This document shows positions 10,135 through 20,242 of a DNA stretch of 64,000 nucleotides, in pieces. Origin of the DNA: Planctomycetia bacterium (lineage in GTDB: Bacteria > Planctomycetota > Planctomycetia > Pirellulales > Thermoguttaceae). The stretch's first letter is position 1; every line of letters starts with the position of its first letter. Under the pieces are notes generated by a model, which saw nothing but the letters and a program-made list of their open reading frames with translations, made no database searches and was not told the origin of the DNA. The stretch covers positions 1-64,000 of the forward strand of contig JAUNSU010000004.1 in NCBI GenBank assembly GCA_030539035.1. Direction: 5' to 3'. A program made the translations under genes and the position numbers.

Positions 10135-12124
10135 GATCGGCCTTTCCGGTATTTTTGTTTTTCTTGATATTTTCTTCTTTTGGAAAATAAAATATTGTAA
10201 AATGATTATTCCGGTAAGCGAGATGTTTTTTCACAAGATCCTCATATCTTTTCAGCGCTTCCGGATAAGAGGAGATCGTGTAGGGAGGATTTTCCGCGAT
10301 GATATAATCGATCCCCAGATTTTTGCATTCCTGATCAAGCCGATCATTTCCTTTCATGAGCAGGAGAACGATGAGCGGCTGATTCCAGCGTTCCGATCCT
10401 TTTGCCCCGGGAACGGCATAAAGTTTTTCCAGCATTGCGAACCACTTCACAATGGATCGGGCATCCTGCGGGATCTCTTTCCATGCGGCAATTTCGGCCC
10501 GATGCGCATTCCATTTAAAAGAATCGCAGCCCCGCGGAACCAGAAACAGGGAACTCTCTTTTGTATTTTTGGGATCTTTAACCCAGCGGCAAATATCGAG
10601 CCAACCCTCGGAGATCGAATCTTTCGGCGGATTGCTTCGAGGAACGACCGGGGAAGTCCGCAAACTCAGCATTCCGAAAAAATGTTCGACAGGCGCGGCA
10701 ACGGCCAACACGCCGCTTACAAAAAAGATCCCGGCCAAAAGAATCTTTTTTCCCGACGGACAGATCTTCCGGATCCGTGTAAAAATTCCAAGGATCAGAG
10801 CAAGAAGAAAAATCGCGGACAGGAAAGAAATCGCTTCCACCGGACGGGGAGGAACCGGATAGTTCGGATCCACTGTCAACGCGGCCGCCTGCTTCATTAC
10901 TACGGAAGTATAATATTCTTTAAAAGGAACATACGCAAGGATTCCAACGACGAACCAGAGAAGCAGAATTCCTCCGCTTCGCGAGAGATTCTGTTTGTCC
11001 TTGAAAAGAATTGATCCGGAATTGATCATAAGGAGCATGGATCCGAATGCGATTCCAAAGGGAACAACCCAATCGGAAAGGCGGAACCAGTAAAACCGGA
11101 GGATCTCGGCGGAGGCCCCCCGACTCGAAAAGAAACAGGACCATCCAAAATCGAAAAGAAGACCCAATCCCATGATTCCAAGTGCGGCAAAGATAAATCC
11201 GTTCATGCGAAATTGCTGAGATCGATTATAAAAACCCGAGCGGGGAAGCCGGCAAAACAGTATCCAGATCCCGGACATCAGCAGGAATCGAAGTAAAAAC
11301 GTCCAGGGAAGTGAAGAAGCAACCAAATGATGCGAGAGGCGTTCGAAAACATAGATCCTGTGAGCTTCTCTTTGGATCTCGACCGGAGTATTTGCGTCGA
11401 GCATCAGGGCGGGAATCAGTCCGAGGAGCGAGATCAATCCGCCCAGGATCAGAGCGGGAAGCATCTTTCCGAAATGAATCGCGATCGTTTTCAAGGCGGC
11501 CGTTTTTGCCTTTCCATTCCATTCCGTTCGAAATTCCGACAGGAACCACGCGAAAAGAGCGGCAAGGACAGTCCATCCTCCGGCAAGAACATGAAAAGCG
11601 GAGGCGAATCCCAGCAGGATCCATGCACTTCGATAATGTCCGCGAAAGAATCGGGCAAGCCCCCAAAAGATCAAGGGGAACGCAAAGCCTTTTCCTTCAA
11701 TTCCGCCGATGATCCATTCTCCGGCCAAATGAAATGTGTCCAGATAAAAGAGCAGTGCGGCCGCTGTAAAAAGGGAACACCATCGGCGCGGAAGGATCGC
11801 AAAACTCAGCGAACGCCAACTCCAGGCGGTAAGAAACCAGACCAGAATCCGGCCAAACCACGCAAGGGCAAGCGGAGAAAAAAACAGGGAAAAGAATCCG
11901 AATACCGCATAATAAAACCAATGGGAATCCGGTGTATCCAGAAATTTGTCCGCTGGAAGCCAACCGGAATTCCAAAAATGAATCGCTTTTCCTATATAAT
12001 ATTGTTCGTTGACATCCGGAACCGGCCAAGCCCCGTAAACAACAAACAGAAGGAAGATTAAAGCGACTTCGATCAATGCGCAAAGGCGGCAAGGAAGCAC
12101 TTTTCCTGGTTCAGTATTCCCCAT
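10118..12124 (-). CDS. Polytopic membrane protein (DUF6798-like)
   Basis: A 668-residue protein with about a dozen hydrophobic segments from the N-terminus (ALIEVALIFLLFVVYG) to about residue 470 and a C-terminal soluble part of some 180 residues. The early PVPDVNEQYYIGKA segment followed by HWFYYAVFG looks like planctomycete membrane proteins annotated DUF6798, which recall glycosyltransferase-C type layouts, but no catalytic motif is evident. The ATG at 12124 is preceded by AAGGTGG. The stop overlaps the start of the DUF2868 gene by 17 bases, so translation of the two is probably coupled. Function unknown. Confidence 0.65.
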   Translation of the reverse strand: MGNTEPGKVLPCRLCALIEVALIFLLFVVYGAWPVPDVNEQYYIGKAIHFWNSGWLPADKFLDTPDSHWFYYAVFGFFSLFFSPLALAWFGRILVWFLTAWSWRSLSFAILPRRWCSLFTAAALLFYLDTFHLAGEWIIGGIEGKGFAFPLIFWGLARFFRGHYRSAWILLGFASAFHVLAGGWTVLAALFAWFLSEFRTEWNGKAKTAALKTIAIHFGKMLPALILGGLISLLGLIPALMLDANTPVEIQREAHRIYVFERLSHHLVASSLPWTFLLRFLLMSGIWILFCRLPRSGFYNRSQQFRMNGFIFAALGIMGLGLLFDFGWSCFFSSRGASAEILRFYWFRLSDWVVPFGIAFGSMLLMINSGSILFKDKQNLSRSGGILLLWFVVGILAYVPFKEYYTSVVMKQAAALTVDPNYPVPPRPVEAISFLSAIFLLALILGIFTRIRKICPSGKKILLAGIFFVSGVLAVAAPVEHFFGMLSLRTSPVVPRSNPPKDSISEGWLDICRWVKDPKNTKESSLFLVPRGCDSFKWNAHRAEIAAWKEIPQDARSIVKWFAMLEKLYAVPGAKGSERWNQPLIVLLLMKGNDRLDQECKNLGIDYIIAENPPYTISSYPEALKRYEDLVKKHLAYRNNHFTIFYFPKEENIKKNKNTGKADHGRTE

Positions 12125-12152
12125 ATTTCCACCTTTATTTATTTAAATCGGA

Positions 12153-12536
12153 TTATTTCTGCAATTCGCAGAACTTTTTATAAGCGGCGCCGTCGAGCAG
12201 ATCTTTTTGTTCTTCCGTATTGGTGATCTCGACTTCAAAGATCCATTCCTCATACGGTGTCTTGTTCAACAGTTCCGGCGTACTTTCGAGTTTTTCGTTC
12301 ACGGCGATGATTTTCCCGCTTACGGGAGAGTAGATCGGAGAAACCGCCTTTACGGATTCCACAATGCCCGCTTCACTCATCGCTTCAACTTCCGAATCGA
12401 CTTCCGGCAATTCGACGAAAACGATATCTCCCAGCGAATGCTGCGCGTAATCCGTAATGCCGACTTGAGCTTTGGATCCGTCGATTCGAACCCATTCATG
12501 TTCTTTGGAATAAAGAAGATCTTCCGGTATGTTCAT
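12153..12536 (-). CDS. gcvH: Glycine cleavage system H protein
   Basis: A 127-residue lipoyl-carrier protein of normal length. The lipoylation lysine is K63 in VESVKAVSPIYSPVSG, the family hallmark, and the N-terminus (YSKEHEWVRIDG) is typical. It shuttles the aminomethyl group from glycine between the P, T and L proteins. It lies 13 bases after gcvT in the same direction, so the two are co-transcribed. The P-protein genes are not in this window. Confidence 0.97.
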   Translation of the reverse strand: MNIPEDLLYSKEHEWVRIDGSKAQVGITDYAQHSLGDIVFVELPEVDSEVEAMSEAGIVESVKAVSPIYSPVSGKIIAVNEKLESTPELLNKTPYEEWIFEVEITNTEEQKDLLDGAAYKKFCELQK

Positions 12537-12549
12537 TTTTTCTTCCCGT

Positions 12550-13656
12550 TTAATTGCGTTTTGTTTTTTTACTGTAAAAAAGACCCTTGCCGACTTCGGC
12601 TTTGATCAGTTTATTCCGAATCGAAATTTCGATCGGCTGTCCTGATTTCGCATATTTTTTCTGAATTAAAGCCAATCCGATATTTTTTTGCAAAGTGGGA
12701 GCAAACATTCCGGTCGTAATAAAACCGATTTTTTCTCCCTCTGCAAAAACTTCATATCCCGCTCTTGGAATTCCGCGATCGATCATAATGAATTCGCAAA
12801 GATCGCGATCAGCCCCATTCTCTTTTTGCCGCTTAAGAACATCCTTTCCGAGAAAATCGGCATCGATTTCCGGACGAACAAAAAAGCCGAGTCCCGCTTC
12901 AACCGGAGAGATCTCGGCCGAGATCTCATGTCCATAGAGAGGCAGCTTCGCTTCAAAGCGCAAAGTATCCCGCGCGCCAAGTCCGATCGGAGCGATTGAT
13001 GATCCCCCTGCGTTCAAAAGGCTCTCCCAGAGATCGCCTGCGTCTTTCGGATCCGCATACAGTTCGAACCCGTCTTCTCCCGTATATCCGGTTCGGGAAA
13101 CGATGCACTTTTTTCCCGCGATAAGAACTTCCGGTTCAAAGTGGAAAAACGCGATCCCGTTCAAATCAAAATCGGTCAATGTTTGCAGGATCTCCTGCGC
13201 TTTTGGACCCTGAACGGCCAACTGCGCATATTGAGAGGAGAGATTCTCAACAAGAAGATCTTTCGGAGCGTGTTCCTTAAACCAGGCAAAATCCTTGTCC
13301 GTATTCGCCGCGTTCACAACGATAAAAAAATGATCCTGAGAATATCGGTAAACGATCAGATCGTCCACACATCCTCCGTCCGGATAGCAGATCGGCGAAT
13401 AGATCACCTGTTTGTCCCCGATTCGGTTCAGATCGTTTGTAATAAGATTCTGAACAAAATCAAAAGCGCCTTTTCCCTGAACGAGGATCTCGCCCATATG
13501 GGACACATCGAACAAACCCGCACTTGACCGGACCTGTTCATGCTCTTTCAGTATTCCTTCATACTGGACAGGCAATTCCCAACCGCCGAAATCAATAATT
13601 CGGCCATTATACTTGATATGCTTTTCATAAAGCGGCGTTCTCTTAAGTTCGGACAT
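12550..13656 (-). CDS. gcvT: Glycine cleavage system T protein (aminomethyltransferase)
   Basis: A 368-residue tetrahydrofolate-dependent aminomethyltransferase. The N-terminus [27 protein letters not shown] and later [25 protein letters not shown] and [20 protein letters not shown] are characteristic of the family. It transfers a one-carbon unit from the H-protein-bound aminomethyl group to tetrahydrofolate, releasing ammonia. Start at 13656 is preceded by GGAG 8 bases upstream. It heads a run of closely spaced genes gcvT-gcvH-DUF6798-DUF2868-GTPase. Confidence 0.97.
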   Translation of the reverse strand: MSELKRTPLYEKHIKYNGRIIDFGGWELPVQYEGILKEHEQVRSSAGLFDVSHMGEILVQGKGAFDFVQNLITNDLNRIGDKQVIYSPICYPDGGCVDDLIVYRYSQDHFFIVVNAANTDKDFAWFKEHAPKDLLVENLSSQYAQLAVQGPKAQEILQTLTDFDLNGIAFFHFEPEVLIAGKKCIVSRTGYTGEDGFELYADPKDAGDLWESLLNAGGSSIAPIGLGARDTLRFEAKLPLYGHEISAEISPVEAGLGFFVRPEIDADFLGKDVLKRQKENGADRDLCEFIMIDRGIPRAGYEVFAEGEKIGFITTGMFAPTLQKNIGLALIQKKYAKSGQPIEISIRNKLIKAEVGKGLFYSKKTKRN

Positions 13657-13770
13657 AATCGGATCTCCGCGTATTTCTATTACCTTATCTCGTCTACTTT
13701 ATCTTGTTTGTCTTATCTCATCGAACAAATTTTATCATCTGCCGTCAACCGTCCGTATTATCGAACCGGA

Positions 13771-14967
13771 TCACGTTGTATAATCGGAATTAAGGCGAAC
13801 ATATTCCATCGTCAAATCGGACGTCCAAAAACGAGTTTTCGCTTCCCCTTCGGAAAGGAAGAGTTCGAAATGCGTATCTTTATGATCGCGAATATCTTTT
13901 GATACCGCAGGCTTGTCGAAATCAACCGGAGTTCCGTCTTTATAAAGAAGATATCCGTTGACTTTGAGAGAAACCTTCATGGGATCAAAAAGAACACCGG
14001 TTCTTCCGGCGGCCGAGGTAATACGGCCCCAGTTCGGATCGGCCCCGCAAATCGCGGTTTTTACCAATGCGTCGTTGGCGATCGTTTTCGCGATTATTTT
14101 CGCGTCCGATTCCGTTTTACATCCAAAAACATCGATCGTGATCAGATGGGTAATTCCTTCTCCGTCGTTCGGGATCATTTTCGCAAGATCAATACAGATC
14201 TCTTTAAGCGCTTCTCCGAATTTTTCCAGATCCGATCCAGAAAGAGGAACATCATCCGCGGCGCCGTTGGCCATCAAAAGAACCGTATCGCTCGTACTGG
14301 TATGTCCTTCAACACTGATGCAATTATAGGAAACATCGACCGCGCTTTTAAGAAGCCTTTGCGCATCTTCCGGGCACAATTTTGCATCGGTTAAAAGACT
14401 TGTGAGCAAGGTGGCCATATTGGGCCCGATCATTGCCGCCCCTTTGCACATTCCGGCGATGGTAATCGTTTTTCCGTTCGATAAAACAATTGTCCGGCAA
14501 GCGGTTTTGGAAACGGTATCGGTGGTCATCATCGCATGGGCCGCATCACAAAAGCCTTCCAAAGTCGGCGCCAAAGCGTCCACGGCCATTTTGATGCCCT
14601 TTTCGATCCGATCCATCGGCAGTTGAATCCCGATCACACCGGTCGACATTACAAGGCCTTTCTCTTCCGGAAATCCAAGCTCACGAGCGGTCAGCGCAAC
14701 CATTTTTTCCGCGTTTTGCAAGCCGAGTTCGCCTGTACAGGCATTGGCAACGCCGGAATTCGTAATGATCAAGCGAAAATCTTCGCCCGGTGTTCGCTTC
14801 CGATCCAATTGGACCGGCGCTCCGCAAACGAGATTCTGCGTATAGACACCGGCAACAGTCGCCGGAAAATCAGATACAACAAGCGCAAGATCCTTCTTTT
14901 CGGTATTCGGCTTCACTTCGCAATGAATTCCGGAAAAGCGATACCCTTTTGGAATAAAAAAACTCAT
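13771..14967 (-). CDS. argJ: Bifunctional glutamate N-acetyltransferase / ornithine acetyltransferase
   Basis: A 398-residue ArgJ. The self-cleavage and nucleophile site is in GPNMATLLTSLL, with the catalytic threonine at about residue 186; the oxyanion region STGVIG (about 108-113) is also present. The enzyme recycles the acetyl group in arginine biosynthesis; whether it also uses acetyl-CoA cannot be read from sequence. AAAGGT precedes the ATG. It is divergent from thiC across about 200 bases and separated from gcvT by 114 bases. Confidence 0.95.
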   Translation of the reverse strand: MSFFIPKGYRFSGIHCEVKPNTEKKDLALVVSDFPATVAGVYTQNLVCGAPVQLDRKRTPGEDFRLIITNSGVANACTGELGLQNAEKMVALTARELGFPEEKGLVMSTGVIGIQLPMDRIEKGIKMAVDALAPTLEGFCDAAHAMMTTDTVSKTACRTIVLSNGKTITIAGMCKGAAMIGPNMATLLTSLLTDAKLCPEDAQRLLKSAVDVSYNCISVEGHTSTSDTVLLMANGAADDVPLSGSDLEKFGEALKEICIDLAKMIPNDGEGITHLITIDVFGCKTESDAKIIAKTIANDALVKTAICGADPNWGRITSAAGRTGVLFDPMKVSLKVNGYLLYKDGTPVDFDKPAVSKDIRDHKDTHFELFLSEGEAKTRFWTSDLTMEYVRLNSDYTT

Positions 14968-15078
14968 TATTATTACCTTTTATCTGTTTTGTACATTTTT
15001 CAATAAAAAACGGCTCTCTTTTCCGCTTTTCGTTTAACATTTTCATTATATCTTTTTAACAGAAAAGGGCAAGTGTTC

Positions 15079-15106
15079 TTGAAAGATTTGAAATAAAGGG
15101 TATCAT
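15079..15106 (+). promoter_or_regulatory. Candidate promoter for thiC
   Basis: TTGAAA at 15079-15084, 16-base spacer, TATCAT at 15101-15106. The start codon of thiC is about 60 bases further on. The interval holds no recognisable TPP riboswitch elements. Confidence 0.4.
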
Positions 15107-15168
15107 AATAATTTCATGGGCATTGATTTTAACATGATTACACGATATCCGAAGTTGAGACGCTCAAG

Positions 15169-16512
15169 ATGACACAGTATTTGAAAGCGCAAGCCGGACA
15201 GATCACCCCGGAAATGGAACTGGTCGCAAAGAAAGAATGTTTATCACCGGAAACGATCCGCGAAGAGGTTGCTGCCGGCCGAATGGTAATTCCCGCGAAC
15301 AGGATCCACCTTCAGAAAGGACTTTCCGCGATCGGGATCGGCAAGGCGGCAACAACAAAGATCAACGCGAATCTGGGTAATTCCGCATTGGCGGGCGATT
15401 CTCTTTGCGAGTTGGCGAAAGTCAACTGCGCCATTTACTATGGTGCGGATACCGTAATGGATCTCTCGACCGGGCCGGATATTGATATTCTTCGCCAAAG
15501 AGTGATCGATGCAGTTCAGGTTCCTGTTGGGACCGTTCCGCTTTATCATGTCTGCGAACAGTTGGATGATATTGTGGATATGAAACCAAAGGACTTTATC
15601 GACGCAGTGGAGCATCAGGCAAAGCAGGGCGTGGATTACATGACCATTCACTGCGCGCTTTTGCGGAGCCATCTCCCTCTGGTCGACTCAAGATTGACCG
15701 GGATTGTAAGCCGGGGGGGATCATTGACCGCAAAATGGATGGTTGCCCATCAGGAAGAAAATCCTTTTTATACGTATTTCGATGAACTTTGCGAGATCAT
15801 GCGCGAGTATGATATCACTTGGAGCTTGGGAGACGGTTTGCGGCCCGGCTGTGTTCACGACGCAAGCGACGCTGCCCAATTTGCCGAACTCTCCGTAATG
15901 GGAGAACTGATTAAAAAGGCGTGGTCCCATGGAAATCAGGTAATGATCGAAGGGCCCGGCCATGTTCCCATGGATCAGATCGAAATGAACATGAAAAGAC
16001 AGGCGAAAGAATGCTTCGACGCTCCTTTTTACGTTTTGGGACCTGTCGTTTGCGATATCGCGCCGGGATATGATCATATTACCAGTTCGATCGGAGCCGC
16101 AATGGCCGCAATGTATGGAGCCGCGATGCTCTGCTATGTTACTCCGAAAGAACATCTCGGTCTTCCCAACATGGAAGACGTTCGAAATGGTGTCGTTGCC
16201 TATAAAATTGCCGCGCACGCTGCAGATATCGCCCTGCATCGGCCCGGCGCAAGGGATCGGGATGATCAAATGGCCAAAGCAAGATACCGATTCGATTGGG
16301 AAGAGCAGTTTAAACTCGCTCTGGATCCCGAACGCGCAAGAGATTTTTATAATGAAGCCCGAAAAGACGCCCAAAATCAGGCTCTCCATCCGACCCTGAA
16401 TCCTGATGGAACGATCAACGGCGAACATTATTGCACCATGTGCGGACCAAAATTCTGCGCAATGAAAACCACGGCGGATCTCAACAGATTGCGAGCCGAA
16501 AAAAATCAATAA
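15169..16512 (+). CDS. thiC: Phosphomethylpyrimidine synthase
   Basis: A 447-residue radical SAM enzyme that converts aminoimidazole ribotide into hydroxymethylpyrimidine phosphate for thiamine synthesis. The C-terminal CxxCxxxxC motif binding the Fe-S cluster is [10 protein letters not shown] near residues 424-432, and conserved segments such as [26 protein letters not shown] and EGPGHVP are all present. The length fits the short bacterial form without the N-terminal extension. The ribosome-binding site is weak (GAGACGCTCAAG before ATG). No other thi genes are adjacent. Confidence 0.96.
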   Translation: MTQYLKAQAGQITPEMELVAKKECLSPETIREEVAAGRMVIPANRIHLQKGLSAIGIGKAATTKINANLGNSALAGDSLCELAKVNCAIYYGADTVMDLSTGPDIDILRQRVIDAVQVPVGTVPLYHVCEQLDDIVDMKPKDFIDAVEHQAKQGVDYMTIHCALLRSHLPLVDSRLTGIVSRGGSLTAKWMVAHQEENPFYTYFDELCEIMREYDITWSLGDGLRPGCVHDASDAAQFAELSVMGELIKKAWSHGNQVMIEGPGHVPMDQIEMNMKRQAKECFDAPFYVLGPVVCDIAPGYDHITSSIGAAMAAMYGAAMLCYVTPKEHLGLPNMEDVRNGVVAYKIAAHAADIALHRPGARDRDDQMAKARYRFDWEEQFKLALDPERARDFYNEARKDAQNQALHPTLNPDGTINGEHYCTMCGPKFCAMKTTADLNRLRAEKNQ

Positions 16513-16658
16513 TAAAATCCTCCCGTTTTTTAACGGAATCAGATTTTTAACGGAACAAAAATATTAATAGAAACAAAATATTTTAAGCGGTTGAATTGTA
16601 AACAGGATTTCAATTTTCCCTTAAATTTAAAACTTTAACCCTGTATTTGGAAAAAAAA

Positions 16659-17060
16659 ATGAGTTCAACAACCGATACCGTGAACGTTCGGCCGGATTTC
16701 GCAAAATGTGATGGATTACTTCCGGTGATCGCGCAAGATGCGGCGACAGGCGATGTCTTAATGATGGCCTATATGAATGAAGAAGCTTATGATGAAACGC
16801 TGGCGACACACAGGGCCGTTTATTTCAGCAGAAGCCGCCAAAAACTTTGGCGTAAAGGGGAAGAGAGCGGCAATGTTCAGGAAGTCGTTGCTGTTTATAT
16901 CGATTGCGATCGGGACACACTGCTTTTGAAAGTGAATCAGATTGGCGGATCCGCTTGCCATACGGGCTATCCCAGTTGTTTTTACCGCGAGATCACGCCG
17001 ACGGGAATCGTTGTTCATGGGACAAAGGTTTTCGATCCTGAAAAAGTTTATAAAAAATAG
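16659..17060 (+). CDS. hisI: Phosphoribosyl-AMP cyclohydrolase
   Basis: A 133-residue protein of the third histidine step, opening the adenine ring of phosphoribosyl-AMP. Conserved features are [30 protein letters not shown], the metal-binding DCDRD and the C-terminal [10 protein letters not shown] cysteines. The ATG at 16659 is chosen; a TTG at 16647 in frame is the alternative. It is not fused to the HisE domain. hisG follows after 42 bases. Confidence 0.95.
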   Translation: MSSTTDTVNVRPDFAKCDGLLPVIAQDAATGDVLMMAYMNEEAYDETLATHRAVYFSRSRQKLWRKGEESGNVQEVVAVYIDCDRDTLLLKVNQIGGSACHTGYPSCFYREITPTGIVVHGTKVFDPEKVYKK

Positions 17061-17102
17061 AAGATCTGTTTGTGAAAATATCAATTTAACGGGAGGTAAA
17101 AA

Positions 17103-17987
17103 ATGTCCACCAGCGGAAAAATTTTAAAACTCGGAATTCCTGCGGGAAGCTTACAGGAAGCAACCGTGGATCTGTTTTGCAAGAGCGGATACAATATCGT
17201 CGTTGAAAAGCGGAGCTATTTTCCCTCAATTGACGATGTTGAAATTGAATGTATGCTGATCCGGGCCCAGGAAATGGCGCGCTATGTCGCCAACGGCGTT
17301 CTGGATGCCGGGTTGACAGGACACGACTGGATCGTGGAAACCGGGGCGGATGTAATCGAAGTCGAAGAACTTCGTTTTTCAAAAGTAAGCCGTAATCCGG
17401 TTCGTTGGGTTCTTTGCGTTCCCGAAAATTCGCCCGTCAAAACGGTTAAGGATCTTGAAGGAAAAACCATTGCAACCGAAGCCGTTGGATTAACAAAAAG
17501 CTATCTCGAAAAACATGGGGTCAACGCAAACGTCGAATTCAGCTGGGGAGCAACCGAAGTAAAGCCTCCCAAGCTCGCCGACGCCATTGTCGAGGTTACT
17601 GAAACCGGGAGCTCCCTGCGCGCCAACAATCTGCGCATCGTCGACGAGATCCTTCAAAGCACGACCCGATTCATCGCCAATAAAAACGCGTTCGCCGATC
17701 CTTGGAAGCGGAAAAAAATCGAAGATCTCGTTCTCATGCTCCGTGCGACCATGGACGCCGAAGGAATGGTATCGATCATGATGAATATCGAACGGAAAAA
17801 CCTTGATAAAGTTCTGAAGATCATCCCCGCTCTTCAAAAACCGACGATCTCCGAGCTTTCCGATCCCGATTGGCTGGATATAATGACCATCGTCAACACG
17901 AAGGATCTGCGGACCATGATTCCCAAGCTGAAAGACGCCGGGGCGTCCGGGATCATCGAATCCAAAATCAACAAGATCATTCACTGA
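17103..17987 (+). CDS. hisG: ATP phosphoribosyltransferase, long form
   Basis: A 294-residue HisG catalysing the first step of histidine synthesis. The N-terminal two domains carry [12 protein letters not shown] and [10 protein letters not shown]; the phosphoribosyl-binding loop lies in [13 protein letters not shown]. The extra C-terminal segment of about 75 residues ([20 protein letters not shown]...) is the ACT-like regulatory domain of the long form, which allows histidine feedback without HisZ. GGGAGG lies 6 bases before the ATG. A strong terminator follows. Confidence 0.96.
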   Translation: MSTSGKILKLGIPAGSLQEATVDLFCKSGYNIVVEKRSYFPSIDDVEIECMLIRAQEMARYVANGVLDAGLTGHDWIVETGADVIEVEELRFSKVSRNPVRWVLCVPENSPVKTVKDLEGKTIATEAVGLTKSYLEKHGVNANVEFSWGATEVKPPKLADAIVEVTETGSSLRANNLRIVDEILQSTTRFIANKNAFADPWKRKKIEDLVLMLRATMDAEGMVSIMMNIERKNLDKVLKIIPALQKPTISELSDPDWLDIMTIVNTKDLRTMIPKLKDAGASGIIESKINKIIH

Positions 17988-18017
17988 TTTTTCGATTCCG
18001 GTCTTCTTCAACATTTC

Positions 18018-18046
18018 CGCGGCGTTTTTTCGCCGCGTTTTTTTTG
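18018..18046 (+). terminator. Intrinsic terminator after hisG
   Basis: CGCGGCG (18018-18024), a six-T loop, CGCCGCG (18031-18037) and a run of nine or so T residues, 31 bases after the hisG stop. Confidence 0.9.
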
Positions 18047-18079
18047 ACATTGCCTTTTCGAATGCTGCCGGCTTCGTCT

Positions 18080-20215
18080 TTACGGTTTTCCGCATCGGAT
18101 CTGATAAAGCTGATATCCGACTTTTCTCACTCCTTTGATGAATTCTTTGTAAGGGGTATCGCACAAATCGATCAGTCCGATCCGCGCGTTTGCGCCGTCG
18201 AACCGGCCGGTCAACGGCATGTCCGACCATTGGAACCAATGTGCGCCGACAAAATTCGGATGTTCCAACGCGCTGCGGATATATTTTTCATAAGCGATTC
18301 CTTCTTCCTTTTCATTCGGACTTACCAGCAATCCGGGATAGAACAGCCCGCGTTCCCGAGTTCCAAAGTGAAATTCACCCACCATGATCGGAAGATCAAC
18401 CCCTTCCGGAAGTTTATAATCCCGAACATTCCAGCGATAAATATTGAAGCTCAGCACATCACAATATTTCGCGGCCGATTTGACGATATCCGGAGTCGAA
18501 CCCGCAAACCGGCATCCCATATAAAGTGTATTCGGAGCAACCGACTTGAAAACTTCGCGGACATTTCGAAAATACGCATCAACAATGATCTGATTAAACT
18601 CGCGGCAATCTGATCGGGCCTGATCCGAATTCAGATCCGTTCGTCGAAGAAATTCTTCCCAATCGGAGCATTTGATCTTCCAGCTCTCGCAAAGATCTTC
18701 AATGGATCCGTATTTCTTTTTCAAAAATCGAACGAATTCTTTTTTGGCTTCCTGATCGGCGGGCGACTGAAGTGTCCACACGGCAAGTGAAGTTTCGTTG
18801 CCCCAGGTAATTTCATTATCGACGAAAAATCCGATGCACCAGGGATCGTCCAATTCCGTTTTTCTCGACATCAGGGTTTTTCGGACATTTTCGCGAAAAG
18901 AGGGATCGAACGGATCATTGAACGGCCACCATACACCTTTGCTTGCCGCGATGGGCTTTGAATGAATCATGATCCGGTCCGTATAAGGTGTTTTCCGTTC
19001 TTCGCAAATGTATTTTTCAGATCCGTTCGCGATCGTATTCATTCCCCAGCTGCGAAGACGCTGATGGGAAAGATCCGCGTAAATTGCCTTCCAGTCGGGT
19101 CCGTATTTTCGGAACATATTCGCGGACGAAAAATCATAGGTCTTTTTGATCCCCCGCGCCAGATAATCTTCATAAAGAGAATCCCGCGTTTTATAAAAGA
19201 TCCCGTAATCCGGATCATTTTCCTTTGGAAGGAATTCAAAATAATTTTCCCTGGTATCAATCGCGGTAATCCCGCCGGAAGTTGTGATCCGAACCGGTCC
19301 ATGCGACCAGTAGATCCGTCCGTCCGGATCGATCATTTGCCATTTCTTTCCGATCTTTTCGACTCGAAAATGTCCATTCGCTTTATATTGCGGTCCGGAT
19401 TTCCATCCTCCGAACCGGTCCCAATCTTCCGGACCGGGATGAGCCGCAAGATCTTTGGCCTCTTCCATTCGCTGCCGAACAAGATCCGCGTCCTCATGGA
19501 TCTTTTCTTTCCAATCATCATGCTTGAATTGCCCGTATCGATCGATAAAAGGAAACGCTTCTTCCCGACTCATCGTTCTCCATTTCGGCACAAAAACCGA
19601 AGCATCGTAAAGAGCCGTGATCTTTTTGATTTTCAATGTCCAATCGAGTTTGGGATTTCTCAGGAAGAAGAAAAGACGGCGAACATCTTTCGGATCAAGG
19701 TCGGAATGAAAGGAGCCTCCATATCCGTTTTCAACATCCTTTCCGACATCCCAGGGAGAGATCCTTAATTGATAAGTGATCTTCGCATTGCAGCCGGGAA
19801 GGGGATTCGGATACCCGGGAATCTCAAAACGGACCGGAGAAGTCTTTTGATCGGCCAATCCTTCCGCTTTATGATATCCTTTAAAATTTCCATAATCAAA
19901 CGTGGAATTTTGCAGCATATAAGAAAATTTCGGGAACGCCGAGCCGGGAACGAATTCGAATTCAAGGATATTGCATCCGGAAAGGTCCCATCGGCCGTCG
20001 ATCGCAAACCCAGGCTGTGTGTTCTGTTTGCGATTGCCCTTGATCTGAACGGAAAGATACTTCGTTCCCTTTTCTTCCGAGATCCCGATTTTACTGTTGA
20101 CGGGAACTGGATCCGCGGCGTTCGGATCCCTTGCGTCGAAAAGCACGACCGGATCCTTCCCGAAAGAGACCGCTGTTAAAAATACCAGAAAGGCGCAAAT
20201 AAAATATCGCATCAT
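18080..20215 (-). CDS. Secreted agarase-like (GH50-type) glycoside hydrolase
   Basis: A 711-residue protein with a signal peptide (MMRYFICAFLVFLTAVSFG), an N-terminal beta-sandwich-like domain (about residues 25-220) and a C-terminal TIM barrel. The entry WQMIDPDGRIYWSHGP, the likely acid/base glutamate in FFVDNEITWGNE and the likely nucleophile in PIMVGEFHFGTRERG, followed by VGAHWFQWSDMPL, are the pattern of beta-agarase or beta-galactosidase-like enzymes of clan GH-A, closest by memory to GH50. The exact substrate is unknown. The start is set by AGGAG 4 bases before ATG at 20215 (a second ATG follows immediately at 20212). The gene lies 27 bases after a thioredoxin-fold gene in the same direction. 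Confidence 0.75.
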   Translation of the reverse strand: MMRYFICAFLVFLTAVSFGKDPVVLFDARDPNAADPVPVNSKIGISEEKGTKYLSVQIKGNRKQNTQPGFAIDGRWDLSGCNILEFEFVPGSAFPKFSYMLQNSTFDYGNFKGYHKAEGLADQKTSPVRFEIPGYPNPLPGCNAKITYQLRISPWDVGKDVENGYGGSFHSDLDPKDVRRLFFFLRNPKLDWTLKIKKITALYDASVFVPKWRTMSREEAFPFIDRYGQFKHDDWKEKIHEDADLVRQRMEEAKDLAAHPGPEDWDRFGGWKSGPQYKANGHFRVEKIGKKWQMIDPDGRIYWSHGPVRITTSGGITAIDTRENYFEFLPKENDPDYGIFYKTRDSLYEDYLARGIKKTYDFSSANMFRKYGPDWKAIYADLSHQRLRSWGMNTIANGSEKYICEERKTPYTDRIMIHSKPIAASKGVWWPFNDPFDPSFRENVRKTLMSRKTELDDPWCIGFFVDNEITWGNETSLAVWTLQSPADQEAKKEFVRFLKKKYGSIEDLCESWKIKCSDWEEFLRRTDLNSDQARSDCREFNQIIVDAYFRNVREVFKSVAPNTLYMGCRFAGSTPDIVKSAAKYCDVLSFNIYRWNVRDYKLPEGVDLPIMVGEFHFGTRERGLFYPGLLVSPNEKEEGIAYEKYIRSALEHPNFVGAHWFQWSDMPLTGRFDGANARIGLIDLCDTPYKEFIKGVRKVGYQLYQIRCGKP

Positions 20216-20242
20216 TTTTCTCCTGAAAATCATTGCCGGAAT

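Noticed and set aside
10112-11014. 300-codon open frame opposite the DUF6798-like gene
   Set aside because: Arginine/phenylalanine/serine-rich translation typical of antisense frames; the membrane protein on the other strand is better supported.
15007-15168. TPP riboswitch upstream of thiC
   Set aside because: The expected CTGAGA and GAACCTGA-type conserved segments are absent in the 160 bases before the start codon.
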